Assembly (NCBI RefSeq): GCF_032883915.1
Contig: NZ_CP120717.1
Coordinates: 5,906,501 to 5,970,500 of the forward strand
DNA length: 64,000 nucleotides
Source: Endozoicomonas sp. 8E
GTDB taxonomy: Bacteria > Pseudomonadota > Gammaproteobacteria > Pseudomonadales > Endozoicomonadaceae
Direction: 5' to 3'
This document shows, piece after piece, positions 34,777 to 43,483 of the stretch (its first letter is position 1; every line of letters starts with the position of its first letter). The notes beneath the pieces are model-generated. The model searched no databases. It was not told the origin of the DNA and saw only the letters and a list, made by a program, of their open reading frames with translations. Both the position numbers and the translations under genes were made by a program.

Positions 34777-36920
34777 CTATCCTTCCTTTCTGCAAACCAG
34801 AAGGCAAGGATAGAAATATCAAACTTTCACTCTTAGGTGCACTGCTGTCGCTGCTGGTGATGTTGCCTGTCGCCTGTCATACCGAACCTCTGACAAGCCG
34901 TCTTATTTTGGAGTTTGAACAGAATGAAGGTTTTCCAAACCGGAGCTTTTCAATAAAGCGTGACCTGCATACACTGAGGGGCAACCCGTCGGACATTGCC
35001 CACGCAATTGCCCACACAATCGGCTATGCAAGATCAGATTCATCGCCTGATGAGAAACGCTACAGAACCGGCGGTTACCGGGTAAAAACAACCATCACTG
35101 AGCCGGTTTCATGGCAATGGCTTTACGCCACTCGTCTTCTGGTTGCTTACGAATTGATCCTGACCACAAAAGAGGCCCCTCTGTGCGCTACCTCTTATTC
35201 GCGGCTGCCCATAGAAGCCGTTTTCGCTGTTGTTTGGCTATTAACAAACTATTGGAACCTGAACTCGCTGCTGTTTAATCCGATTGAACAACAAGTGGCA
35301 TCTATGTTGACACAGGGGAATCAACCATTTGTGAGCATCACCACAATGTTTGGCTCTGGAGGCACCCAACAAATCCAGCCTTCAGAATCATCTGGCCAGC
35401 AAGTTCCAGAAGCCACTACCCACCCTACAGATTTATTGACTGGCCGCCCCTATTCTGGCTCTGGTTCTGGCGATGGTAACAAAGACCCTCAACAACACTC
35501 ACATACTCTGGGTTTAAATTGTTTCTTCTATCCCTGCAATGGCGTTTGTCAATTCCGAACATCTTCTGATAGCTCAGAGCCCGCTGAATGGCCGCTGAAT
35601 TTTGAAGAAAGCCTGACAGGCCAAACAAGAGCAATACCCAAACAAAGCTCATGCCCCCATTTGGCCAACGGATACTGCTTTAGTTGTTTGGATCACTTTG
35701 ATTTTCTAAATCCTGCAAACGCTGAAATCTCGCCGTCAGAAATAGTAGATGATCCCTCTGACATTCCGACCCAATGCCCTTATGGCCTGTCTTCCACCAC
35801 TAATGATTTTGCGGTCATTAATGGGCCACTCAATCTAAAGAATCTTCGCGAAAAAATCGGAATTTCCATCAAGCTTACCCGAACAGACAGAGCACAAGCC
35901 CCGGTAGCACCCGAGAATGCCATATTCGGCACGGCACATTGCCAACAAACCCTGTCGGATGACCAAAGAAGCATCCTCAAGGAGCAAATCTGTAATGAAA
36001 CAGTGGTCGGGAAAGACGGCCGACAGCGACCATGTGGGAGCGTCTGCAAGCATGCCAGGTCTCTGGCATGTCACAAAAGCAAATACCACACCGGGCAAAA
36101 AACCTGTAAGGTCACCATTGTCGGAGAGGGCGGCCGGCGTCGAACATGTGGGAGGGTTTTCGAGCATGCTCAAGCTTTATTTGACCACAGAGCAAATGAC
36201 CACAGTAAGCAACAAAACTGTGACGTGATCGTGGTCGGGAAAGATGGGCAGCAGCGGCCGTGCGGGGCAACCTGCAAGAATGCCAAAACCCTGTGGTATC
36301 ACAAAAGCAAAAGCCACTCAGGACAACAAGTCTGCGATTTAATGGTAATCGGGGAGGATGGCCAGCTGCAACCATGCAAGAAGGTCTTCTCCAGTGAAAG
36401 AAGTCTGACGAATCACAAAAGCGCCTATCACACCAGGCAAAAGGTCTGTCTCGAAACCGTGATCGGGAAGGATGGCCAGCCGGGGCCATGCGGCATAGTC
36501 TGCAAGAATTCTCAAGCTTTCTCGGATCACAAAAGACTCGCCCATACCGGGCAAAAAACCTGTAATGCAATCGTGATTGGAAAGGATGGGCAGCCAGGGC
36601 CATGCGGAAAGGTCTACAAAAATGCCAAAGCCCTGACCAGTCACAAAAGCCATACCCACAGCGGACAAAAAACCTGTGGCGTAATCGTGGTCGGGGAGGA
36701 CAATCGGCAGCGGCCATGCGGGAAGGTCCTGAAGAATAGTGAAGCTCTTTCGAATCACAAAAGAAAAGACCACGCCGGACAACAAATCTGTGACCTGATG
36801 ATGATTGGGAAGGATGGCCAACAGCGACCATGCGGGATTATCTGCAAAAATGCTAAAATACTTTCGGAGCATAGAAGCAGGCATCGAAAACGCAAACCTG
36901 TCGACGCGGATCAGAATTAA
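34770..36920 (+). CDS. Paralogue 18, exported 8-finger protein with an upstream GTG start
   Basis: 716 residues from GTG 34770, supplied by the foreign spacer. The aligned start codon is AAT, which cannot initiate, so the GTG is the best choice. It adds about 15 residues ahead of a normal signal core (L-L-G-A-L-L-S-L-L-V-M-L) ending V-A-C-H-T. Central parts are a Cys patch (C-P-H-L-A-N-G-Y-C-F-S-C) and D-F-A-V-I-N-G-P-L-N-L. Eight fingers start near residue 408. The tail is R-K-R-K-P-V-D-A-D-Q-N. If the GTG is not used, this gene is silent. Confidence 0.87.
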   Translation: MWSILPFCKPEGKDRNIKLSLLGALLSLLVMLPVACHTEPLTSRLILEFEQNEGFPNRSFSIKRDLHTLRGNPSDIAHAIAHTIGYARSDSSPDEKRYRTGGYRVKTTITEPVSWQWLYATRLLVAYELILTTKEAPLCATSYSRLPIEAVFAVVWLLTNYWNLNSLLFNPIEQQVASMLTQGNQPFVSITTMFGSGGTQQIQPSESSGQQVPEATTHPTDLLTGRPYSGSGSGDGNKDPQQHSHTLGLNCFFYPCNGVCQFRTSSDSSEPAEWPLNFEESLTGQTRAIPKQSSCPHLANGYCFSCLDHFDFLNPANAEISPSEIVDDPSDIPTQCPYGLSSTTNDFAVINGPLNLKNLREKIGISIKLTRTDRAQAPVAPENAIFGTAHCQQTLSDDQRSILKEQICNETVVGKDGRQRPCGSVCKHARSLACHKSKYHTGQKTCKVTIVGEGGRRRTCGRVFEHAQALFDHRANDHSKQQNCDVIVVGKDGQQRPCGATCKNAKTLWYHKSKSHSGQQVCDLMVIGEDGQLQPCKKVFSSERSLTNHKSAYHTRQKVCLETVIGKDGQPGPCGIVCKNSQAFSDHKRLAHTGQKTCNAIVIGKDGQPGPCGKVYKNAKALTSHKSHTHSGQKTCGVIVVGEDNRQRPCGKVLKNSEALSNHKRKDHAGQQICDLMMIGKDGQQRPCGIICKNAKILSEHRSRHRKRKPVDADQN
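34777..34813 (+). promoter_or_regulatory. Leader hairpin of paralogue 18
   Basis: Outer stem perfect, inner CTG/CAG kept. The aligned start codon at 34815 is AAT, so this hairpin lies inside the frame if the gene begins at GTG 34770. Confidence 0.6.
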
Positions 36921-36959
36921 AAAAGGTGTGTGAGAGCAAAACACGCTAATTTTCTTGAT

Positions 36960-36996
36960 CTCCCCTTCCTTTCTGTAAATCAGAACGCAAGGATAG
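36960..36996 (+). promoter_or_regulatory. Decayed leader hairpin of pseudogene 19
   Basis: Left arm CTCCCCTT mismatches the intact right arm AAGGATAG at one position. The start position reads ATA at 36998. Confidence 0.45.
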
Positions 36997-36997
36997 A

Positions 36998-38347
36998 ATA
37001 ATTGAACATTCACTCTTTGCTCTAACGCTGTTGCTGGTACTTTCGTTGTCTGTCGTCTGTCAGGCCGACCCCTTGGCCAGACGCTTTACTGTGGAGTTCG
37101 GACAGGATGCAGATTTTCCAAACCACAGTTTTTCTATAAAGCGAAACCTTAGCATATTGCCAGATAACTCTCCGGTCATGGCCGACACTAAAGGCTATTC
37201 AGAACCCGATTTGCCATCGGATAACAAACGACACAAACATGACAGACACGGCGTAAAAACGACCGACATTAAGTCGATTTCCTGGCAATGGCTTTATGCG
37301 TCGAATCTGCTGATTGCTTATGAAGTGATCCTGATCACCAGAACACTCTCTGTACGCTGACACTTATTCACGGATACCTGTAGAAAAGGTTTTCGCTGTC
37401 GCTTGGCTTTTAAAAAGCTATTGGAATCCAAATTCACCGATATTTAGCCTGATTAAACAACAGACGACATCTATTTTGACAGAAAGAGATGTCGTCTGTT
37501 TGCAATCACCAACATACTGCACAGCTCAGAAGATAACCTGCAACCAGGTCAGCCCTCAGAATCATGTGGCCAGCAGGCCCTGAAAGTCGCCCCCCAGCCT
37601 GGAGGCTCTTCCACCAACCCCTTGCTTTCTGGCTCTGGGGACGGTAACAGAGACTCTCAACAAAACGCACATAGTTTAGCTTTAAATTGTTTCGTCCCCC
37701 CCTGTCATGGCGTTTGTAAATTAAGACCCTTACCCGAGAATACACAGACAGTGATTGCAGGTGCAGAAGCTACTGACTGTTTTTAACCCTGACGGGCGAG
37801 CCAATGAACATGCATCAATGCCCGGGAATTTGCCTGCCAACACCGATGATTGGATTATAATCGAAGGGCTGCTTGATCTGGGTGGTCATGGTCTTCCAGA
37901 AGCATTCGGGATTTTCTGTAAGCTAACCCATTCCCTCTCCTCAATGTTGACTTCTGAAACACGAAAGACAACAACAAGATCACCCTATTCGGGTCGTAGC
38001 CCATCTCATCTTTCCCCGGCAGTTGAAGCACAAAACCAGCCTGACGCCAAAAGCAGACTCCATACCGGGCAGCGAACCCGTGACATGACAGTGATCGGGC
38101 AGGATGGTCGGCAGCGACCATGCGGGAGAATCTGCAAGAATGACAAGGTCCTGTCAGATCACAAAAGAAGAGTCATACTGGGCAAAAAACCTGTGATATA
38201 ACAGTAATCGGTAAGGATGGCGAGCAGCATCCATGTGGAACAGTCTGCAATAATGCTGACGCTATGTCTAAGCACAAAAGAAGACATCGAAAACGCAAGC
38301 CTGTTGATACAAACCAGGACGATGGCTTCAGCTCTCAAAAAGACTAA
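36998..38347 (+). pseudogene. Paralogue 19, decayed zinc-finger array gene
   Basis: The start of the family is plain: signal peptide, D-F-P-N-H-S-F-S-I-K, and W-Q-W-L-Y-A-S-N-L-L-I-A-Y-E. The frame breaks at 37360 after I-T-R, where the expected codons shift. Pieces of W-L-L-K-S-Y-W-N, the Cys motif and D-D-W-I-I-I-E-G-L-L-D-L then appear in other frames. Only two fingers remain, with a further one-base loss near 38174 (AGAGTCATACTGGGC). A normal tail (R-K-R-K-P-V-D-T-N-Q-D-D) ends at TAA 38345-38347. Two fingers is the smallest array, consistent with deletion between repeats before or during decay. Confidence 0.88.
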
Positions 38348-38431
38348 GTGAATAAGTAAAGGGTTTTGCCCATTGCAGCCTCTCGTCTATGACAAAGGTC
38401 TTTGATAGAAAAGCACACTTATCTTCATAAC

Positions 38432-38468
38432 CTATCCTTCCTCTCTGAATAGCAGAGTGCAAGGATAG
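38432..38468 (+). promoter_or_regulatory. Leader hairpin of paralogue 20
   Basis: Outer stem perfect; loop and inner arm changed (AATAGCAGAGTGC). The start position at 38470 reads GTT. Confidence 0.6.
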
Positions 38469-38469
38469 A

Positions 38470-40980
38470 GTTATTAAACGCTCACTTTTTCCAGCATCGC
38501 TATTGCTGCTGGTTTCATTTTCTTTCGTCTGTCAGGCTGAAGAGTCAACGAGGTACTTTGTTGTCGAGCTTGGACAGAATGCAAATTTTCCAAACCGAAG
38601 CTCTTCTATAAAGTGTGCCAGACACGCATTGTCAGAAAAACCATCAAACGCTGTCGACACAAGCGGCAATGCAGGATCAGATTTGTCGCCTTACGACAAG
38701 CGACAGAAACCTGACAATTACGGGGTCAAAACAACTTTTCTTGAATCGATCTCTGGGCAATGGCTCCACACTACCAAGCTGCTTGTTGCTTACGAACTGA
38801 TCTTCACTACCAAGGGTCCCACCCTCAGTGCTATAACTTCTTCATGGCTGCTCATAGAAGTGGTTGTCGCTGTCGCCCGGCTTTTAAAAAACTATTGGGC
38901 CCCCTATTCATCGCTGTTTAACCCGATTGAACAACAGGCGACTCAGAGACATCCGTGTGCGGCCATCACTATAGTATTTGGCTCTGGAGACGAGCAACAA
39001 CAATACCAGCCATCAGAATCATCCTGCCGGAAAGCCCGTGAGACAACTACCCACTATAGAGGCTCTTGCGCTGGCCACCTGAACAATGATTATGAAGACG
39101 GTAATGAAGGTCTTCAGCCAAACCTGCATACTTTGGGTTTAAATTGTTTCGTCTCTACCTGTCGCGGCATTTGTCGATTCAGATCATCATTCGATAGCAG
39201 AGGGCCAAATGAATGGCCGCTCAACTCCATAGAAAGTTCGATAAACCATAGATGGGAAACGTCCTTAACGGGCGCGTGCCATCATTTGGCCAATGGACAC
39301 TGTTTCAGTTGCATAGGCCATTTTAATCCTGAAGACAGTGCAGATTCTCAACAAAACTCAGCTTTCGAAGATTTCAATGGTATCCTTGACATTCAACTCT
39401 CGGGCGATTCTGGCCAACAGCTTCATTCACTGTCATATCAGCCACAGACGCATAACATTGATAGCAACCCGATCGACAGCTGCAACTATGCAGACTGGGT
39501 CTCCTCAGACGGAGTCGCATGCACAATAAATTCAGAGGCAGCCGATACAACTGAACCTGCCAGACAGGCAATCTGTAACCTGACAGTGGCCGGAGAGGAT
39601 GCCCAACAACAAACCTACGGAGCGATCCGCAAGTATACCCGAGCCCCGGATTCTCACATAAAAATTGTCTACACCGAACAACAAACTTGCGGCGAAACAG
39701 TGATCGGACAAAATGGTCAACAGCTGCCATGCGGGAAGATCTACCAGAATACTATAGCCCTGCTTAATCACAAAAAAAGTGTCCACACCGGGCGAAGAAA
39801 CTGTTACGTGACGGTGGTTGGGAAGGATGGCCAGCAGCAACCATGCGGGAGAGCCTTCAAGAATGCTCGATCTCTGTGGTCTCACAAAAGCAAGACCCAC
39901 AGCCGACAACAAAGCTGTAAGGTAACCGTGGTCGGGAACGACGGTCGACCGCAATCATGCGGGAGGGTCTGCAGTAATACTAAATCCTTGTTGGATCACA
40001 AAAGAACTGCTCACACCGGTCAACAAACCTGTAACGTGGCTGTCATCGGAAAGGATGGCCAGCGGCAGGCATGTGGAAAAGTCTGCAAGAATGCTCAAGC
40101 CCTGTCGGTTCATAAAAGCTGCTATCACAGCGGGCAAAAAACCTGTGACGTAAACGTGGTCGGGAAGGATGGTCTGCAACGTCCATGCGGAAGTGTCTGC
40201 AAGAATGCCAAAGCCCTGCAGATCCACAAAGGCAAGTATCACACCAGGCAAAAAACCTGCAACTTGATCATAGTCGGGAAGAATGGCCAACCGAGGCCTT
40301 GCCGGGTAGTCTGCAAGAATGCTGGATCACTGGCGTCTCACAAAAGCAGCTTCCACACTGGACAACAAACCTGTCACTTAACATTGGTCGGGGAGGATGG
40401 CCAGCAGCAGCCATGCGGGGTGGTCTGCCACAATGCTCGAGCCCTGGCGTCTCACAAAAGAAGATACCACGGCAAACAAAAAACCTGTAACGAAGCCTTG
40501 GTCGGGGAGGATGGCCAGCCGCAACCATGCGCAAAGGTCTGCATGAATGACATAGCCCTGTCTAATCACAAAAGAAGAGAGCATACCGGGCAACAAACCT
40601 GTGACGTGAGCGTTGTCGGGCAAAATGGTCGGCGGCGACCATGTGGGAAAGTTTGCAAGAATGCTGGTGCCCTGGCGTCTCACAAAAGCAGCCTCCACAC
40701 CGGGAAACAGACCTGTCGCTTGACATTGGTCGGGAAGAGTGGTCAGCCGCATTCCTGCGGGAAGGTCTGCAAGACTGCTAAAGCCCTGTCAGATCACAGA
40801 AGAACACACCATAGCGGGCAACAAATCTGCAACATCATAGTGGTCGGGGAGGATGGCCAGCGCCGGGCATGCGGAAAGGTCTGCAAGAGTGCTACGACTT
40901 CGGCGTATCATAAAAGAACACATAGAAAACGCAAAACAGCTAAAGGCGCACAGGAGGATGCCTCAGCCCTCAAAAAGTAA
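38470..40980 (+). CDS. Paralogue 20, exported 12-finger protein
   Basis: About 836 residues counted from GTT 38470; as in paralogue 15 the true start is uncertain. The N-domain is diverged (R-Y-F-V-V-E-L-G-Q-N-A-N-F) but keeps W-L and L-L-K-N-Y-W. The C-F-V-S-T-C-R-G-I-C motif and a C-H-H-L-A-N-G-H-C-F-S-C patch follow. Twelve units start near residue 369. The first is dead: its second Cys is Tyr and the last His is Tyr. The tail changes to R-K-R-K-T-A-K-G-A-Q-E-D-A-S-A-L-K-K, a form shared with paralogues 21-23. Confidence 0.88.
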   Translation, partial: VIKRSLFPASLLLLVSFSFVCQAEESTRYFVVELGQNANFPNRSSSIKCARHALSEKPSNAVDTSGNAGSDLSPYDKRQKPDNYGVKTTFLESISGQWLHTTKLLVAYELIFTTKGPTLSAITSSWLLIEVVVAVARLLKNYWAPYSSLFNPIEQQATQRHPCAAITIVFGSGDEQQQYQPSESSCRKARETTTHYRGSCAGHLNNDYEDGNEGLQPNLHTLGLNCFVSTCRGICRFRSSFDSRGPNEWPLNSIESSINHRWETSLTGACHHLANGHCFSCIGHFNPEDSADSQQNSAFEDFNGILDIQLSGDSGQQLHSLSYQPQTHNIDSNPIDSCNYADWVSSDGVACTINSEAADTTEPARQAICNLTVAGEDAQQQTYGAIRKYTRAPDSHIKIVYTEQQTCGETVIGQNGQQLPCGKIYQNTIALLNHKKSVHTGRRNCYVTVVGKDGQQQPCGRAFKNARSLWSHKSKTHSRQQSCKVTVVGNDGRPQSCGRVCSNTKSLLDHKRTAHTGQQTCNVAVIGKDGQRQACGKVCKNAQALSVHKSCYHSGQKTCDVNVVGKDGLQRPCGSVCKNAKALQIHKGKYHTRQKTCNLIIVGKNGQPRPCRVVCKNAGSLASHKSSFHTGQQTCHLTLVGEDGQQQPCGVVCHNARALASHKRRYHGKQKTCNEALVGEDGQPQPCAKVCMNDIALSNHKRREHTGQQTCDVSVVGQNGRRRPCGKVCKNAGALASHKSSLHTGKQTCRLTLVGKSGQPHSCGKVCKTAKALSDHRRTHHSGQQICNIIVVGEDGQRRACGKVCKSATTSAYHKRTHRKRKTAKGAQEDASALKK

Positions 40981-41086
40981 AGTGAATAAATAACGATCTG
41001 AGATCAGCACTTTTATTCAGTTTTCCCTGTAACCCCCTGATTTATACCAGAAGATCTTCGACCGAAAAACAGGCTTATTTCATAAT

Positions 41087-41123
41087 CTATCCTTTCCTCC
41101 TGTAACCCGGAAAGCAAGGATAG
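41087..41123 (+). promoter_or_regulatory. Leader hairpin of paralogue 21, subgroup form
   Basis: Outer stem perfect. The inner part has changed on both sides together: CTTTCC opposite GGAAAG, where other leaders have CCTTCC opposite GGAAGG or GAAGG. This keeps the inner pairing possible. ATT at 41125. Confidence 0.7.
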
Positions 41124-41124
41124 A

Positions 41125-43338
41125 ATTATTAAACATTCACCCTTTGCAGCACCGCTGTTCTTACTATTGTCGTTTTCTTTCGTCTGTAAGGCCGAACCTT
41201 TGACAGGACGTTTTATTGTCGCGCTTGAAGTGAATACAGACTCTCAAGAACAGATCTTTTCTGTAAAGCCTGACCGGAATACATTACCGGGCCCGCCAGA
41301 CATCGACCATGCAAGTAGCTACGCAGTATCAGATTCGCCCCCTGATAACAAACGATACAGACCTGACAATGACACGATAAAAACAACTCTCATGGAGTCG
41401 ACTTCGTGGCAATCGCTTTATGCCACGAACCCGCTGGTTGCTTATGAACTGATCCTGACCGCCAGGGGCGCCACTGTGGTTGCCACCCTTTATTCATGGC
41501 TACCCGCCGAAGGAGCTATCGCTGTCGGCTGGCTTTTAAAAAACTATTGGAAGCCCGATTCATGGCTCTTTAACCCAATGAAGCAACAAGAGATAAATCA
41601 GGATCACCCGTTTGTCATCACCACTATGATGCACGGCTCGAGACATGACCAGCAACAACGACAGCCGTCAGAGTCATCCCGCCATCAAGCCCCAAAAGCC
41701 ACTACCCGTCCTGAAGGCTGTGCCTCCAGCCTCCTGCATTCTGAATCTGGCGACGATAACGGAGACCCACAACAACACTCACATACTTTGGGCTTAAATT
41801 GTTTCGTCTATCCCTGTCATGGCGTTTGTAGATTCCGACCATCATCTGATTCATCCGATAGTAGAACGTCGGACTGTGAGGCAGACCATACGAGAGAATT
41901 AGCCGAAGAAAGCTCATGCCCTCATTTGGCCAATAGACACTGCTATCGTTGCCAGTTAGTGATCGGGGTCGCCTCAGACGGGATCGCTTCAGACTCAGTG
42001 GGCGCTGATACAGCCAATAAAACTCAGCCCAATGTGACAGCAAACTGCAACGTAATAGAGATCGATGAAAATGGCCAGCTGCGCCAGTGCGGGAAGTTCT
42101 ACAAGAAAGTCCAAACCCTGTCGGCTCACAAAAGAAGATACCACACCGAAGAACAGGCCTGTGAAACGACTGTGGTCGGACAAAATGGCCAGCCGCGGCC
42201 TTGCGGGGCAGTCTGCAAGAATGCTGGAGCCCTGATGGTTCACAAAAGCAGCGTCCACACTGGACAACAAACCTGTCACTTAACATTAGTCGCCGAGGAT
42301 GGCCAGCTGCGCCAATGTGGGAAGCTCTACAAGAATGCCGGAGCCCTGTCAGCTCACAAAAGAAGAGAGCATACCGGACAACAAACCTGTCACTTAACAT
42401 TGGTCGGCGAGGATGGCCAGCAACAGCCATGTGGAGTGGTCTGCCGCAATGCTCGGGCCCTGACGTCTCACAAAAGAAGATATCACACCGGACAAAAAGT
42501 CTGCGATCTAAGAGTGGTCACAGAGAATGGCCAACTACGATCATGTGGGACGGTCTGCAAGAGCGCTCAAGCCCTCTCGGTGCACAAAAGATTTACTCAC
42601 ACCAGTCAACAAGTCTGCGATACAACCGTGGTCACAGAGGATGGCCAGCAGCGGCCATGCGAAAAGGTCTGCAAGAATGCTAAAACCTTGTCAGAGCACA
42701 AAAGCAAGTACCACACCGGGCAAAAAACCTGTGACGTAAACGTGGTCGGGGAGGATGGCCAGCAGCGGCCATGCGAAAAGGTCTGCAAGAATGCTAAAAC
42801 CCTGTCAGAGCACAAAAGCAAGTACCACACCGGGCAAAAAACCTGTGATGTAAACGTGGTCGGGGAGGATGGCCAGCAGCAGCCATGCGGAAAGGTCTGC
42901 AAGAATGCTCAAACTTTGTCAGAGCACAAAAGCAATTACCACACCGGGCAAAAAACCTGTAACGTAAACGTGGTCGGGGAGGATGGCCAGCAGCAGCCAT
43001 GCGGAAAGGTCTGCAAGAGCGCTCGAGCCCTGACGTCTCACAAAAGAAGATATCACACCGAACAAAAAGTCTGCGATCCAAGAGTGGTCACAGAGGATCG
43101 CCAACAGCGGTCATGTGGAACCATCTGCAAGGATTCTCAGGCCCTGTTTCATCACAAGAACAGACATCACACAGGGCAACAAACCTGTCAAAAGACTGTG
43201 TTCGGGGAGGATGGCCAGCATCGGACATGCGGGAAGCTCTGCAAGAATAGTACAGTTATGGCATATCACAAAAAAACACACAGAAAACGCAAACCAACTG
43301 AAGGAGAACAGAACGCTGCGCCAGCCCTCAAAAAGTAA
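41125..43338 (+). CDS. Paralogue 21, exported 11-finger protein
   Basis: About 737 residues from ATT 41125. With 22 and 23 it forms a subgroup marked by V-A-L-E-V-N-T-D-S-Q-E-Q-I-F-S, an I-D-H-A block, a C-P-H-L-A-N-R-H-C-Y-R-C patch, and the R-K-R-K-P-T-E-G-E-Q tail ending A-L-K-K. Eleven fingers start near residue 308; fingers 6-9 are almost identical units. Upstream bases GAAGATCTTCGACCGAAAAACA are shared only within this subgroup. Confidence 0.92.
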   Translation: MIKHSPFAAPLFLLLSFSFVCKAEPLTGRFIVALEVNTDSQEQIFSVKPDRNTLPGPPDIDHASSYAVSDSPPDNKRYRPDNDTIKTTLMESTSWQSLYATNPLVAYELILTARGATVVATLYSWLPAEGAIAVGWLLKNYWKPDSWLFNPMKQQEINQDHPFVITTMMHGSRHDQQQRQPSESSRHQAPKATTRPEGCASSLLHSESGDDNGDPQQHSHTLGLNCFVYPCHGVCRFRPSSDSSDSRTSDCEADHTRELAEESSCPHLANRHCYRCQLVIGVASDGIASDSVGADTANKTQPNVTANCNVIEIDENGQLRQCGKFYKKVQTLSAHKRRYHTEEQACETTVVGQNGQPRPCGAVCKNAGALMVHKSSVHTGQQTCHLTLVAEDGQLRQCGKLYKNAGALSAHKRREHTGQQTCHLTLVGEDGQQQPCGVVCRNARALTSHKRRYHTGQKVCDLRVVTENGQLRSCGTVCKSAQALSVHKRFTHTSQQVCDTTVVTEDGQQRPCEKVCKNAKTLSEHKSKYHTGQKTCDVNVVGEDGQQRPCEKVCKNAKTLSEHKSKYHTGQKTCDVNVVGEDGQQQPCGKVCKNAQTLSEHKSNYHTGQKTCNVNVVGEDGQQQPCGKVCKSARALTSHKRRYHTEQKVCDPRVVTEDRQQRSCGTICKDSQALFHHKNRHHTGQQTCQKTVFGEDGQHRTCGKLCKNSTVMAYHKKTHRKRKPTEGEQNAAPALKK
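42637..43050 (+). repeat. 114-base tandem repeat, four copies, in paralogue 21
   Basis: Copies start at 42637, 42751, 42865 and 42979. The first two are identical except at scattered bases, and the array includes repeated GAAAAGGTCTGCAAGAATGC units. This is very recent finger amplification. Confidence 0.92.
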
Positions 43339-43444
43339 AGTGAATAAATAACAATCTGAGATCAACACTTTTATTCAGTTTTCTCAGTAATGCTTTGGTT
43401 TATTGCAGAAGATCTTCGATTGAAAAACATGCTTATTTCATAAT

Positions 43445-43482
43445 CTATCCTTTCTCTCCTGTAACCCGGAAAGCAAGGATAG
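43445..43482 (+). promoter_or_regulatory. Leader hairpin of paralogue 22, subgroup form
   Basis: Outer stem perfect; inner CTTTC opposite GAAAG; one base longer than usual. ATT at 43484. Confidence 0.65.
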
Positions 43483-43483
43483 A

